Below, one piece after another: positions 8,394-17,188 of a stretch of DNA of 64,000 bases. The notes under the pieces were generated by a model that saw only the letters and a list, made by a program, of their open reading frames with translations, did no database searches and had not been told where the DNA came from. The position numbers and the translations under genes were made by a program. The number at the start of each line of letters is the position of its first letter. Position 1 is the stretch's first letter. This DNA is from Fibrella aestuarina BUZ 2 (GTDB lineage: Bacteria > Bacteroidota > Bacteroidia > Cytophagales > Spirosomataceae): the NCBI RefSeq assembly GCF_000331105.1, contig NC_020054.1:496001-560000 (forward strand). The letters run 5' to 3'.

Positions 8394-11300
8394 ATGACTC
8401 ACCAACTTCATTTCGACCTCAGTCACGTCGATACATCGGGCGGTACCGCCCTGCATCTCCTCATCCGGGGTGAAAAGTACCCGCTTTCACTACATACAGA
8501 AGCGACGCTTCAGCAAGCCGCCGCGACCAACCGGGCCGCCGCTGTACTGCTGGCACAACGCCCCGCCGCGCTCAGCCATTACGTGGAGGCGCCCCACCTC
8601 CATTTTATTAAAAACCGGCTGACGCGCATCCAGGTGGTGGGCGACTGCGAACCCTCGGCCCCGGCCTACCACCTCCCGCCCCTCTACCATGTGGCCTACA
8701 TGCCGCATCAGGAGGATTACGAGACGTATTTCGCCAGACTAAAACGCAAAACCGGGCTAGTGAAACCGGCTTTGTTTCAGTCGTTTGGCCTGGCAGAAAC
8801 AGACGACGATCCGTGGCAGATTCTGATGCAGGAGTACCACCTGCAGGGGCCGGTCGACGTAGCGAAGTTTCTGGCGGGGCAGCACCCGCTGCTGGCCAGT
8901 AGCCAGCCGCAAACGCACCTCGCGCTTCAGAACGAGCACATTTACCCGACGACAAAAACCGACCCGGACAGCATACAGCAACTGAACAACATCCAGTTTC
9001 TGGCGCAGTCGATCAAGAGCCAGGGGCAACCTGGTCCCAACAGTGGCTTTGCCATTGTAAAGCAGTCGGTGGATGGTAATGGCAATCCGCTGACCTACCA
9101 GTTCCCCATCGGCGACCCAAGCAATCCGACGATCCCGGCCGGTACGCCGGTCATGATTTATTCGCTGACCGATACCACCAACGGCGCCATGGCCCCCGCC
9201 ATTGGGTTGCCGCTGCAAACGTCGCGCAATGACTCGCAATTCAAGAATCAGACGTGGGGCGTCAACCAGGGAACGGCATCGTATGACGTTGCCAACCAGA
9301 CCACAACGGCTCAAAGCCGCCGCCTGATCGCCAACGCCGCACCCGCCGCCAGCGCACCGGGGCAGTGGTCGGTGTCGCCCAATACGTCGTCGCACGGGAT
9401 TACCGTCGATCAGAACTCGATCCAGTTTACCGGCTCCAACTTTTCCGTCGACGCCTACAACAATTTCCTGCGGATCGTGGGGGCTTACGTCGAGTTTTTT
9501 GCCGATTCGGACATGACTCAGGCGATCAACAACCCGATGAGTCCGCACATGCTTCAGGCGTTCCAGACGGATACCAAAACGTACCTGGACATGATCAGCA
9601 GCGTGAATACCATTCTGGGTATTCCGTTCCCGACCGACCCCACGCAGCTTCAGATGGCCTGGCCCGATCAGGCGCAGGCCGCCAAGCTCATGTTTGGCGG
9701 GGTGGGAACGTGGAACTACGACGCGCACGTGGTGTGGCCGGGCTTCATCGAAACGGGTATCTTCTGTTTCGGTATTCCGATCTTCATGATGGCTGCCCAG
9801 GCGGCGGTTACCGATACGCAGTGGTACAAGGAGTTTGTTAAAGACACCGACAACATCATGGCGGCGGTTGGTGTGGGCTTCTCGGTGGGTGGCGCCGCCT
9901 TCGGGGTCGACGCCGGGTTCATTCAGGGGTTAAAAAGCTCCCTCTACACCTTCGGGGATATCATCGTTGGGATACTGGCGGCGCAAGGCATGGAGAAGCT
10001 GTCGGCCTACCTGCTCGCCAAGATTGCCGCCTCTGAATTTGCCGAAGCGGCGCCGTTTGTGGGCTGGGCCCTGCGCGCCGTAAGCGTAGCCATCGACGTA
10101 GCCGAGCTGGCCGTGTCGTTTGGGGAAGTAATGTCATCACCCGCGGTGATCGAAATCGACGTGAAACGGCAGATGGCCTTCACGTTCACCCTGCACCCCG
10201 ACCCCGCCCATGGTGAAGCCGGAAACCCCAAAACGGCCATCTGGCCCGCCGTTGCCGACCACTACCGCATTCTGGTCAACTACAAAACCGGGAGCGGATT
10301 TGAAAGCAAAGGGCAGGTGCCATTAACACCTTCGGGAGGCTCTTCTAACCAGCCAATTCAGACCAATTTTACGGTACCCTGGGGCGGGCAGATGCAGGTC
10401 ATCGCCGCCGTGTACTCGGCCAACGGCTGGCTGTGTGGCAAATACCAGAGCGACTGGCTACCGGCCATTCCCGATTCCGGTACGCCGGGTGCGAAAGCCG
10501 TGGATGGTAATATCACCGAGATCCTGGTGCCCCTTACGCAGGATACGCAATACACGTTCAAGCAGAAACTGTCTTACAACAGCACCACAGGGCACACGTG
10601 GCAGGGCGTTTCGGGAGGCGCTACCGTACCGACCGACACCGTGAGCAGCCTCAACAGCGACAATACCGGCAACAACATCGGGCAGCTGGCGGGCATCACT
10701 ATCAATGAAACGGCCTCGGTAATTGGCTACACCTGGCAGGCTTCGGGCGAGAACATTCCGCTCGAAAACGGCACGCAGCCCGATTCGGGACAGATGTTTG
10801 TGTTCCAGAACGTATCGGTCCTGAGCGATGCCGAAAGCCGACTGAAATTCCCGGCGTTTGGCTTCAAAACCAAGCCCGGTCTGGCCTACGACGTGTATGG
10901 TGGTAGCCCAACCCAGGTGGGGCCGCTCAATTTCGTGATCGACACCCGCAACGCCTCGACCGGCTACCTGCGCCTTGTCGACCTGATGGACGGTAACCCG
11001 CAGTTTGACCTCAACAGCGGCATGAGCTACGGCACGTTCTCGCTGGGCGACATCGACGCGCTAGCCGTGCACCCCAACGGGTACGTGGTAGCCGTAAACT
11101 GGGCGAGCCATAAGATGCAACTGCTGAAACTGGCCGATCAGGCCGTGCCTGATGCCAACGCGCCGCTGGCAACGGTAGTGTCGGGCAAGGGTATTTTGCA
11201 GGGACTCATGCAGGGGCCGATTGCTCTCGCCATTTCACCCGACGGCAAAATCTACGTGCTGGAGTCGCTCAATAACCGGGTGCAGGCGTTCGACATCAAC

Positions 11301-12377
11301 GGCAATCCGGCCCCAAGTTTCACGGGGCAGTCGTTGTTCAGCCTCCCGAACGCGGGGGCGATCGCCCAGCAGCTCGACCAACGCACGGCGAGCAGCGACC
11401 TTGTGACGGCCTTTCTGGCCAATGGGGCCTCTGACCTGTTCAGCATCGACGCGTCGCTCGCCCCAACCCTCGACAGCGGCACCATGACGATGGACGTGAT
11501 CAGTGCCTTCGCCGCTAATATGGTGTACCTGGCTTACGTGACCGACGACAAGGGGAACATTCAGCCCGACCCGACGCAAACGTCCTTTATCACGGTTATC
11601 AAGGCCGGGCAGTCGTGGACGATTACCGACCCCAGCCGAAACTATGTCTATACGCTGACGGCCACCAGCGGCGCCATTCTGGTTCAGGACCAATTCAGTG
11701 AACTCGAAGTCATCATCCTGCAACAGGGCGTGAGCTGGCAGCTGAAGGACCTGGCCGGGGGCGACTCATTCCTGCTGACACTAAGCGGCACGACGCTCAA
11801 TGTAGCCCAGTACCTGTCGTACTTCTCGGTCAACCCGAAAAACGAGTCGCTGACCTACTGCGACCTCGCTATCGAAAGCAAGGGGTACGTGTATGTGCTT
11901 GCCTACGAGACCAACGTACCTGGCACGGCGGTGCTAAACACGGCTTACGTACTCGATGTGTATACGCCGCAGGGCGAACACCTCTTCCGCACACCCGACT
12001 CCAGCCTGACTCCAGCCGCCCAGATGCAGTACGTCGCTGCCGGGAAGATGGCCATTGACCTGTGGCGCGACGTGTTTACGCTCAACTACGAAAAGATGGC
12101 CGGGCCGCAGGGCCGCACCGAACCGACGATAAGTCAGTGGATACCCACGCCGCCGCTGTTTAACATCGACCTGACAGACGCCAACGTCGCCATGTTCGAT
12201 CAGGCGCAGATGGCCAACATCACAGCTGCGTTTGCCACGGCCGGCATCACCCTGTCGTCAGCAGCAACCTGCACGGTCGTACAGGCGGGTCAGCAATGGA
12301 AAGTCGACGACGCGGCTCAGAAGTTCAACGTCGTGACAACCATTGGTCAGATCGACGTATACCAAGCATTTGTATAA
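8394..12377 (+). CDS. large multi-domain protein with NHL-like propeller and repeated WxIxD modules
   Basis: A 1327-aa protein, first gene of a six-gene operon. There is no signal peptide, lipobox or T9SS sorting domain. Residues 1-200 are unfamiliar. Residues about 440-590 contain several long apolar helices (FCFGIPIFMMAAQAAV, VGVGFSVGGAAFGVDAGF, FGDIIVGILAAQGM, FVGWALRAVSVAIDVAELAV) that could insert into a membrane. Residues about 880-1000 look like NHL/propeller blades (LGDIDALAVHPNGYVVAVNW, GPIALAISPDGKIYVLE). The C-terminal third carries copies of a module also found in the pentapeptide protein of this operon: about 1018-1102, a half copy at 1103-1143, and 1256-1327. It has the pattern V-x-Q-x-G-x-x-W-x-(I/V)-x-D, and the last copy forms the exact C terminus. 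The function is unknown; association with the PKS is inferred from operon structure. Confidence 0.85.
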   Translation: MTHQLHFDLSHVDTSGGTALHLLIRGEKYPLSLHTEATLQQAAATNRAAAVLLAQRPAALSHYVEAPHLHFIKNRLTRIQVVGDCEPSAPAYHLPPLYHVAYMPHQEDYETYFARLKRKTGLVKPALFQSFGLAETDDDPWQILMQEYHLQGPVDVAKFLAGQHPLLASSQPQTHLALQNEHIYPTTKTDPDSIQQLNNIQFLAQSIKSQGQPGPNSGFAIVKQSVDGNGNPLTYQFPIGDPSNPTIPAGTPVMIYSLTDTTNGAMAPAIGLPLQTSRNDSQFKNQTWGVNQGTASYDVANQTTTAQSRRLIANAAPAASAPGQWSVSPNTSSHGITVDQNSIQFTGSNFSVDAYNNFLRIVGAYVEFFADSDMTQAINNPMSPHMLQAFQTDTKTYLDMISSVNTILGIPFPTDPTQLQMAWPDQAQAAKLMFGGVGTWNYDAHVVWPGFIETGIFCFGIPIFMMAAQAAVTDTQWYKEFVKDTDNIMAAVGVGFSVGGAAFGVDAGFIQGLKSSLYTFGDIIVGILAAQGMEKLSAYLLAKIAASEFAEAAPFVGWALRAVSVAIDVAELAVSFGEVMSSPAVIEIDVKRQMAFTFTLHPDPAHGEAGNPKTAIWPAVADHYRILVNYKTGSGFESKGQVPLTPSGGSSNQPIQTNFTVPWGGQMQVIAAVYSANGWLCGKYQSDWLPAIPDSGTPGAKAVDGNITEILVPLTQDTQYTFKQKLSYNSTTGHTWQGVSGGATVPTDTVSSLNSDNTGNNIGQLAGITINETASVIGYTWQASGENIPLENGTQPDSGQMFVFQNVSVLSDAESRLKFPAFGFKTKPGLAYDVYGGSPTQVGPLNFVIDTRNASTGYLRLVDLMDGNPQFDLNSGMSYGTFSLGDIDALAVHPNGYVVAVNWASHKMQLLKLADQAVPDANAPLATVVSGKGILQGLMQGPIALAISPDGKIYVLESLNNRVQAFDINGNPAPSFTGQSLFSLPNAGAIAQQLDQRTASSDLVTAFLANGASDLFSIDASLAPTLDSGTMTMDVISAFAANMVYLAYVTDDKGNIQPDPTQTSFITVIKAGQSWTITDPSRNYVYTLTATSGAILVQDQFSELEVIILQQGVSWQLKDLAGGDSFLLTLSGTTLNVAQYLSYFSVNPKNESLTYCDLAIESKGYVYVLAYETNVPGTAVLNTAYVLDVYTPQGEHLFRTPDSSLTPAAQMQYVAAGKMAIDLWRDVFTLNYEKMAGPQGRTEPTISQWIPTPPLFNIDLTDANVAMFDQAQMANITAAFATAGITLSSAATCTVVQAGQQWKVDDAAQKFNVVTTIGQIDVYQAFV

Positions 12378-12417
12378 CCCGGCTTCGTCTGCGCCGGGTT
12401 ACGCCCGGCGCAGACGA
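12376..12417 (+). promoter_or_regulatory. two mutually exclusive hairpins between operon genes 1 and 2
   Basis: An 8-bp stem (AACCCGGC at 12376-12383 with GCCGGGTT at 12393-12400) overlaps a 14-bp perfect stem (12385-12398 with 12404-12417, loop TTACG). The two cannot form together. A short T-rich stretch (CTTTTCTCCCTT) follows. The arrangement resembles an attenuator or partial terminator that would lower expression of the five genes after the large first gene. The structures are seen; the function is inferred. Confidence 0.55.
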
Positions 12418-12436
12418 GCCACTTTTCTCCCTTACT

Positions 12437-12862
12437 ATGGAAACCAACACCTATCAGGATGCCGCCCCGGCGACGGCATTCCAGCAGGTACTCGCCCTGC
12501 TCAACCTTACGCCACCGCCCACCAATCAGCTCCAAACGAGCGCGGCCAGTCAGTTCCTGTCTACCGACCCGGCCCAGTCGCTCATCGCGCCTACCGTGGT
12601 GACACTGACCGATACCGACGAGCAGACCGCCCTGCTAGCCTTCTTCGGGCGAACTGAGCCGTTGGAGGAAACCGGCCCCGTCGAGCTGACCACGTTTACG
12701 GCCAACGATGTAACCGTGAAGGCCGGTGCACCCTTGCAGATCATGCCGGCCGACCACTCGCCGGTGCTGGTCAACATCGATACTCTCACGCTGGAGCAGG
12801 GGGCGCAGATTCAGTGCTTCACGTCGGTGATTCTCACCGTAGGGACTCTCATCAAGCAATAA
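12437..12862 (+). CDS. hypothetical protein, short paralogue of the next gene's N-terminal domain
   Basis: A 141-aa protein. The ATG at 12437 is chosen because it follows the intergenic hairpin; the frame is open further upstream only inside gene 1. It shares motifs in the same order with residues about 1-185 of the following Gly-rich protein: LSTDPAQS against STDPAQS, TFTANDVTVKAGAPL against VFTANVINVQAGNPL, and NIDTLTLEQGAQI against GCDTLNIEAGGQV. It stops where the neighbour's Gly-rich tail begins. The V-x-A-G-x-P-L strands suggest a small beta-solenoid-like fold. No signal peptide is seen and the function is unknown. Confidence 0.8.
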   Translation: METNTYQDAAPATAFQQVLALLNLTPPPTNQLQTSAASQFLSTDPAQSLIAPTVVTLTDTDEQTALLAFFGRTEPLEETGPVELTTFTANDVTVKAGAPLQIMPADHSPVLVNIDTLTLEQGAQIQCFTSVILTVGTLIKQ

Positions 12863-12918
12863 CCCAATCACATCCTAACCAACGCATCCATTTCTAACCG
12901 ATTAACCAGCAAAACTCC

Positions 12919-14154
12919 ATGCAAAACGTAACCACTTTCGACCAGTACATGTCCATGCTCGTCAACATGGGCGTACCCAGTGCCGCCACCCGAACCGCCA
13001 CTTACAACACCGGTGATTATGAAGGGGGGCTCATCCTCTCAACCGATCCGGCCCAATCGCATGTGCCGCCCTCGTTCATCTCGGTGCCGGATGTAGACAC
13101 CCTGAAAACCTTGTGTGGGCTTCAGGACAGCTTTTTTGAGGCTAATCAGGCCGCCAATACCTTACCTATACCAACAGCAACTGAGGCGCTGACCGCCATT
13201 AACAATCCACTGGACAACAATGTCTGCATGGCGCTATCGGCCTATATCTTCGGCAACAGCCAGTTGGTAGCCCCCTGGAAAGACACACTGAACCGGCTTC
13301 GCTTCCCGATGCAGGTAGCCGTTTTTACAGCCAACGTTATCAATGTGCAGGCCGGTAACCCCCTGATCCTGAAAGGTACCGACAGCAACCCGATCGGGCT
13401 TGGCTGCGATACGCTCAACATCGAAGCGGGCGGCCAGGTGATCACCCAGGGGCCAGGTACCGTAACCGCCGATGTCATGAACAGCGCACAGGCGGCCTAC
13501 GGCGCAGGCGATGCTCCAACCACCAACCTGCTGTCAGTCGGTGGGGACGGTGGGTCGGGCGGGGACGGTAGTTCTACCGCCAACGCCCCGGCGGGCCCCA
13601 AGGGCCCCGATGCCACCACGAGTGGAAAAAGTGGCTGCAACGCCGCGGGCAAAGGCGGACAGGGGCCCGATGCGGGTGATGCAACCGACGGCGGGCCGGG
13701 TGGTACTGGCGGCAATGCCAGTGAGATCAACTATTCGGTGACCACCATGAATGGCAACTACCTCGCGGGCAGCATAGGTGGCAATGGTGGCAACGGCGGC
13801 AATGGTGGCAGCGGCGGCAATGGCGGGCCGGGCGGCGCCGGTGGCAATGGCTGCCGCGATTGCGGCCAGGGACCGCAGGGACCGGGTGGCAAGGGCGGCA
13901 ACGCGGGTAAAGGGGGTATCGGTGGCAATGGTGGTAATGGCTCCACGGTCTACATCAACTACCAGAATGGATCACCAACCATCAGTACATCGACTCAGAA
14001 GGCGTCTGGCGGCAATGCGGGCAATGCGGGCAATGCGGGCTCTCCCGGCGTGGGCAACCCAAATGGTGCCGGGGGAACAACAGCACCCGGCGTCAATGGC
14101 GGCACTGGTGGGCAACCGGGCAAGATTATCATCAACGGGTCGGCCAGCAACTAA
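12919..14154 (+). CDS. Gly-Gly-Asn-rich repeat protein with conserved N-terminal domain
   Basis: A 411-aa protein, third in the operon. Residues 1-185 are paralogous to the whole of the preceding small protein. Residues about 200-411 are dominated by GGNGGNGG, GGSGGNGGPGGAGGNG and GNAGNAGNAG repeats, interrupted by strand-like segments (INYSVTTMNGNYLAGSIG, STVYINYQNGS). It ends in a short hydrophobic strand (GKIIINGSASN). Gly-Gly-X arrays of this kind can pack as polyglycine-II helices, as in phage tail-spike tips and some adhesins, and look superficially like mycobacterial PE_PGRS tails. No signal peptide or sorting domain is present, so the export route, if any, is unknown. Confidence 0.85.
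   Translation: MQNVTTFDQYMSMLVNMGVPSAATRTATYNTGDYEGGLILSTDPAQSHVPPSFISVPDVDTLKTLCGLQDSFFEANQAANTLPIPTATEALTAINNPLDNNVCMALSAYIFGNSQLVAPWKDTLNRLRFPMQVAVFTANVINVQAGNPLILKGTDSNPIGLGCDTLNIEAGGQVITQGPGTVTADVMNSAQAAYGAGDAPTTNLLSVGGDGGSGGDGSSTANAPAGPKGPDATTSGKSGCNAAGKGGQGPDAGDATDGGPGGTGGNASEINYSVTTMNGNYLAGSIGGNGGNGGNGGSGGNGGPGGAGGNGCRDCGQGPQGPGGKGGNAGKGGIGGNGGNGSTVYINYQNGSPTISTSTQKASGGNAGNAGNAGSPGVGNPNGAGGTTAPGVNGGTGGQPGKIIINGSASN
13510..14130 (+). repeat. degenerate GGN-GGN-AAT tandem coding repeat
   Basis: A GC-rich DNA repeat with a 9-nt period (GGTGGCAAT/GGCGGCAAC and variants), densest at about 13773-13950. It encodes the Gly-Gly-Asn tail. Such arrays can change length by slippage or recombination with the similar array at 14370-14860. 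Confidence 0.75.
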
Positions 14155-14182
14155 CCTTTTTCCACCACAATCACAGACAGTC

Positions 14183-14878
14183 ATGGCAACAACAGCCGAT
14201 ATTATCGTTTATGGCACACCGGGCGCCGATGGCCTTATCGTTCCCAATGCTCCCAATGCCCAACCGTCCGTCAGTGCCAACGGGGTCGACGGCGGCTACT
14301 CCTGGTTTCACTACGTACCGGCCACCAACGGCGTAGCCGGGGTTAATGCCCCCCAACCGGGTCAGGACGGCAACTCCGGTGGTAACGGTGGCGATGCCGG
14401 GAGCTTTCAGCTTCAGGTCACCAACCTGCAACTCAGCAGCCTGCTCACGGTCGTCAGCACGGGCGGGGCGGGTGGCAGTGGTTCGGCGGGTGGCAACGGC
14501 GGGGCCGGCGGCAGCGGCGGCAATGCGGGCAACAACAACAGCAGCCACAGCAGTATGACCGCCAATGGCGGACCGGGCGGCAACGGCACCGATGGCGGTA
14601 AGGGTGGCAACGCGGGAACTGGTGGCAACGGCGGTTCGATTCACGTGCGCTACCATACCGCCAATCTGCCAAACCCGGCCGTTACGGTGCAATCTGTGGG
14701 CGGCAATGGCGGTAACGCGGGCACCGGCGGCGTGGGCGGTATCGGTGGCAACGGCGGCCGAAACTTCCCCGCTAGCAATGGTTTCGCCAACAACGGCCAG
14801 AGTGGACACACCAGCCCCGGTGGCTCTACCGGCAGCGGGGGGCAGGGAAGCAACGACACAAGCGTAGGTCAATACTAA
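14183..14878 (+). CDS. second Gly-Gly-Asn-rich repeat protein
   Basis: A 231-aa protein. The ATG at 14183 lies 28 bp after the previous stop; the open frame extends back into the Gly-rich gene but only in an unlikely reading. The N-terminal 65 residues (MATTADIIVYGTPGADGL and GGYSWFHYVPATNG) form a short non-repetitive head. The rest alternates GGNGG/GGAGGSGG blocks with beta-like strands (FQLQVTNLQLSSLLTVVST, SIHVRYHTANLPNPAVTVQS). The layout of strand then Gly-rich block parallels the preceding protein. It is in the middle of the operon, 13 bp before the pentapeptide gene. There is no signal peptide and the role is unknown. Confidence 0.8.
   Translation: MATTADIIVYGTPGADGLIVPNAPNAQPSVSANGVDGGYSWFHYVPATNGVAGVNAPQPGQDGNSGGNGGDAGSFQLQVTNLQLSSLLTVVSTGGAGGSGSAGGNGGAGGSGGNAGNNNSSHSSMTANGGPGGNGTDGGKGGNAGTGGNGGSIHVRYHTANLPNPAVTVQSVGGNGGNAGTGGVGGIGGNGGRNFPASNGFANNGQSGHTSPGGSTGSGGQGSNDTSVGQY
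14370..14860 (+). repeat. second GGN-GGN-AAT coding repeat array
   Basis: Codes for the Gly-rich part of the 231-aa protein with the same 9-nt period as the array at 13510-14130. The two arrays are about 240 bp apart in direct orientation and could recombine. Confidence 0.65.
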
Positions 14879-14891
14879 TCCATCCACTCCG

Positions 14892-17177
14892 ATGCAAACT
14901 GCGGCCCCTGCCACAACCGATTTTGCTGGCAAGTACGCCATTGCGTTCCCCAATAACCAACTGCTCTGCCTGCCCGCCTCGGGCGGCAGTGCTACGTTGG
15001 GGGTAGCAGCGGGCGACCTCCACAACCCGACCGCCAACCAGCTGGTCAACCTATATGGCAACACCCAGAGCGGGTTTACGTTGCAAGCGCCCAACTGGCT
15101 GTATGTCTGGTACAACAATGGGTACGTTGCCGAAAAACAGCGCGGCGATACAGCCTGCTCGGTGTTCTCGCTTCAGACGGTCCAGAGTAGTACGTACCTG
15201 GTCGAAACGGCCCCCGACAGCACCGTGTATTACGTGGGTGCCAACTCCGACGGCACCCTGTCGCGGGTCCCAAACTCGGAGACGCCACCCGCCAACGCGC
15301 AGGTGGCGACAAACCAGATCACCGACAGCCTGGCTTCGATTCGGCAGCAACGGTCTACGATGGCGAACCCGCTGACGGGCGTGTACCTCGCCGGGCAGGA
15401 CCTCCGTAACATCGCGTTTATGTCGACCGACCTGTCGTTTGCCGACTTCTCGAACACGACGATGGACAGCACTTCCGACGCCAACGGCGCCACGGCCAAT
15501 GGCACCCGGTTTGACAATGCCAACCTCACAAACTGGGTCGCCAATGGCCTTGTTTGCGCCAAAGGCTCGTTTGTCAACGCGGTGCTGACCAATGCCAAAC
15601 TGTCGAACGGGACGTTTACAGGGAGTACCTTCAACAAAGCCGACCTCAGTGGGGCCAATCTGCAGGTGTCTGATTTCACCGGTGCCGCTCTGATTGGCTG
15701 TCCGTTTGCAGGTACGTTGGTGAACCAGGCCATTTTCAGGTCAGCCAACCTCACCAACGCCGATTTGTCGCTGGCGAAGGGCGTCGAGGCGATTATTAGC
15801 ATTGAAGGTGCCCTGCTGATCGCAACGAACCTGAAAGGCCACGACCTCACCAACGTAGCCATCGACGCCCAAACCAACTTTATGAGTGCGGTGCTCGACG
15901 GCTGCAACCTGACGGGCAAAAACCTCACTAACAATGTGTTTGTGCGGGCGTCGATGCAGGGCGTCAAGCTTGACAATACCACCCTCAACGGCGTACAGTT
16001 CGCCTTTGCCAACCTCACCAACGCGAGTATTACGGGTGGCATTACGATGGTCGGAGCCAACCTTGCCAACGCCAACCTTCAGAATGTGAACCTCACCGGC
16101 GCGCAATTGGGGGCCAAGACTACGCTGTTGAAAGCGCCCCTCAGCGACAGCAGCCAACTCGACAGCGGACAGATTCCGGCTGACATCAGCACGGGTCTGA
16201 AGCTGAGCGGCGGGGCTACCGTTCAGGTGATTCAGTCGGGCCTGATCTGGCAAATCACCGATGGCGCGACCGTTTATCAGGTCAACAACAACAGCTATGT
16301 GTTGCTGGTGCAGCAGGTCAATACGTCGAATGCGGCGGTGCTGTCCAACGCGTATATGTTCGAGACCAACCTGCAGCAGGCCAACCTGTTTGCCGTCGAG
16401 ATGTCGGGGGTACACTGGTATGGCAGTGGGGCAAGCGCGCTCAGCGCCGATTTGGGGCAGGCGAATCTTTCCAACGCGTTTTTGTCGGGCATGGGCTTCA
16501 AACAGAGCCTGATGCAGGGCGCTTCCCTCGACTACGCCACGCTCATCGGAACGGTGTTCGACGGAGCCAACCTCAGTCCGTCGTCGTCGTTGAAACCCAC
16601 GTCGTTTGCGTTTGCCGCCATGCAGAGCACCTCCTTTGCGAGTACGTCGACGCTCTACAATGCCAACCTGACCAACGCGGCCCTGGCCCTGGCCAACGGC
16701 GTGCCGCTGTTTACCCTCGACGTCAGTTTTGTCTCGTCGCTCAACACCGGCACCATCTCGACCGCCCTCCGCACCGCATTCGCCAACGTGGCTTACACGC
16801 TCGTCGGCGTGGCGGGCCTGACGGTAGTTCAGGCGGGTAGCGCGTGGCAAATCGCCAACATCGACTCGCAGAATGCGGCGCAAACGGGCTACGGGAACTT
16901 CTATCTGGCATTGGAAAGCCAGAAAAACGGCTTGTCGTTCATTCAGGTGTACGGAGCCGCACCGCTGTTGCTGCTCAACGCCGACGGTAAGGGCGGTCAG
17001 GTGCAGCTCCAACTGGCGTTTGGGCCTACTGGCCTCACCGAGCAGCAACTGAACGGCAATACCACCTGCCCGTCGGGGATGCGATACAGCTACCTGTCGG
17101 ACTATATGACCTATGCCATGCTGATGACCCCGGCGCTCCCCCCGTTGCCACCAACCTGCCTGAACTGCTGGAATTAG
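14892..17177 (+). CDS. pentapeptide-repeat protein with N-terminal beta domain and WxIxD modules
   Basis: A 761-aa protein. Residues 1-130 look like a beta-rich (possibly trefoil-like) domain with PNWLYVWYNNGYVAEKQ. Residues about 155-412 are pentapeptide repeats of A(N/D)LxX type (FNKADLSGANLQVSDF, FRSANLTNADLSLAKG, ANLANANLQNVNLTGAQL), which fold as a right-handed beta helix. Two copies of the module also found in the 1327-aa protein follow: about 414-476 (LDSGQI then VQVIQSGLIWQITD) and about 607-692 (LNTGTI then LTVVQAGSAWQIAN), with more pentapeptides between them. No signal peptide is seen. Only 11 bp separate it from the PKS start, which suggests translational coupling. Confidence 0.88.
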   Translation: MQTAAPATTDFAGKYAIAFPNNQLLCLPASGGSATLGVAAGDLHNPTANQLVNLYGNTQSGFTLQAPNWLYVWYNNGYVAEKQRGDTACSVFSLQTVQSSTYLVETAPDSTVYYVGANSDGTLSRVPNSETPPANAQVATNQITDSLASIRQQRSTMANPLTGVYLAGQDLRNIAFMSTDLSFADFSNTTMDSTSDANGATANGTRFDNANLTNWVANGLVCAKGSFVNAVLTNAKLSNGTFTGSTFNKADLSGANLQVSDFTGAALIGCPFAGTLVNQAIFRSANLTNADLSLAKGVEAIISIEGALLIATNLKGHDLTNVAIDAQTNFMSAVLDGCNLTGKNLTNNVFVRASMQGVKLDNTTLNGVQFAFANLTNASITGGITMVGANLANANLQNVNLTGAQLGAKTTLLKAPLSDSSQLDSGQIPADISTGLKLSGGATVQVIQSGLIWQITDGATVYQVNNNSYVLLVQQVNTSNAAVLSNAYMFETNLQQANLFAVEMSGVHWYGSGASALSADLGQANLSNAFLSGMGFKQSLMQGASLDYATLIGTVFDGANLSPSSSLKPTSFAFAAMQSTSFASTSTLYNANLTNAALALANGVPLFTLDVSFVSSLNTGTISTALRTAFANVAYTLVGVAGLTVVQAGSAWQIANIDSQNAAQTGYGNFYLALESQKNGLSFIQVYGAAPLLLLNADGKGGQVQLQLAFGPTGLTEQQLNGNTTCPSGMRYSYLSDYMTYAMLMTPALPPLPPTCLNCWN

Positions 17178-17188
17178 TCCGCCCGATA

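Noticed and set aside
8109..8456. 115-codon minus-strand frame upstream of the PKS operon
   Set aside because: It overlaps the start of the 1327-aa protein gene and the AT-rich promoter region, and shows no domain.
13510..14860. Possible CRISPR array from the regular repeats
   Set aside because: The repeat is a 9-nt coding period with no spacers, and it stays in frame with the Gly-rich proteins. No cas genes are present.
14171..15118. 315-codon minus-strand frame opposite the second Gly-rich gene
   Set aside because: The product is Ala/Thr/Val-rich, an expected by-product of reading Gly-Gly-Asn codons in antisense.
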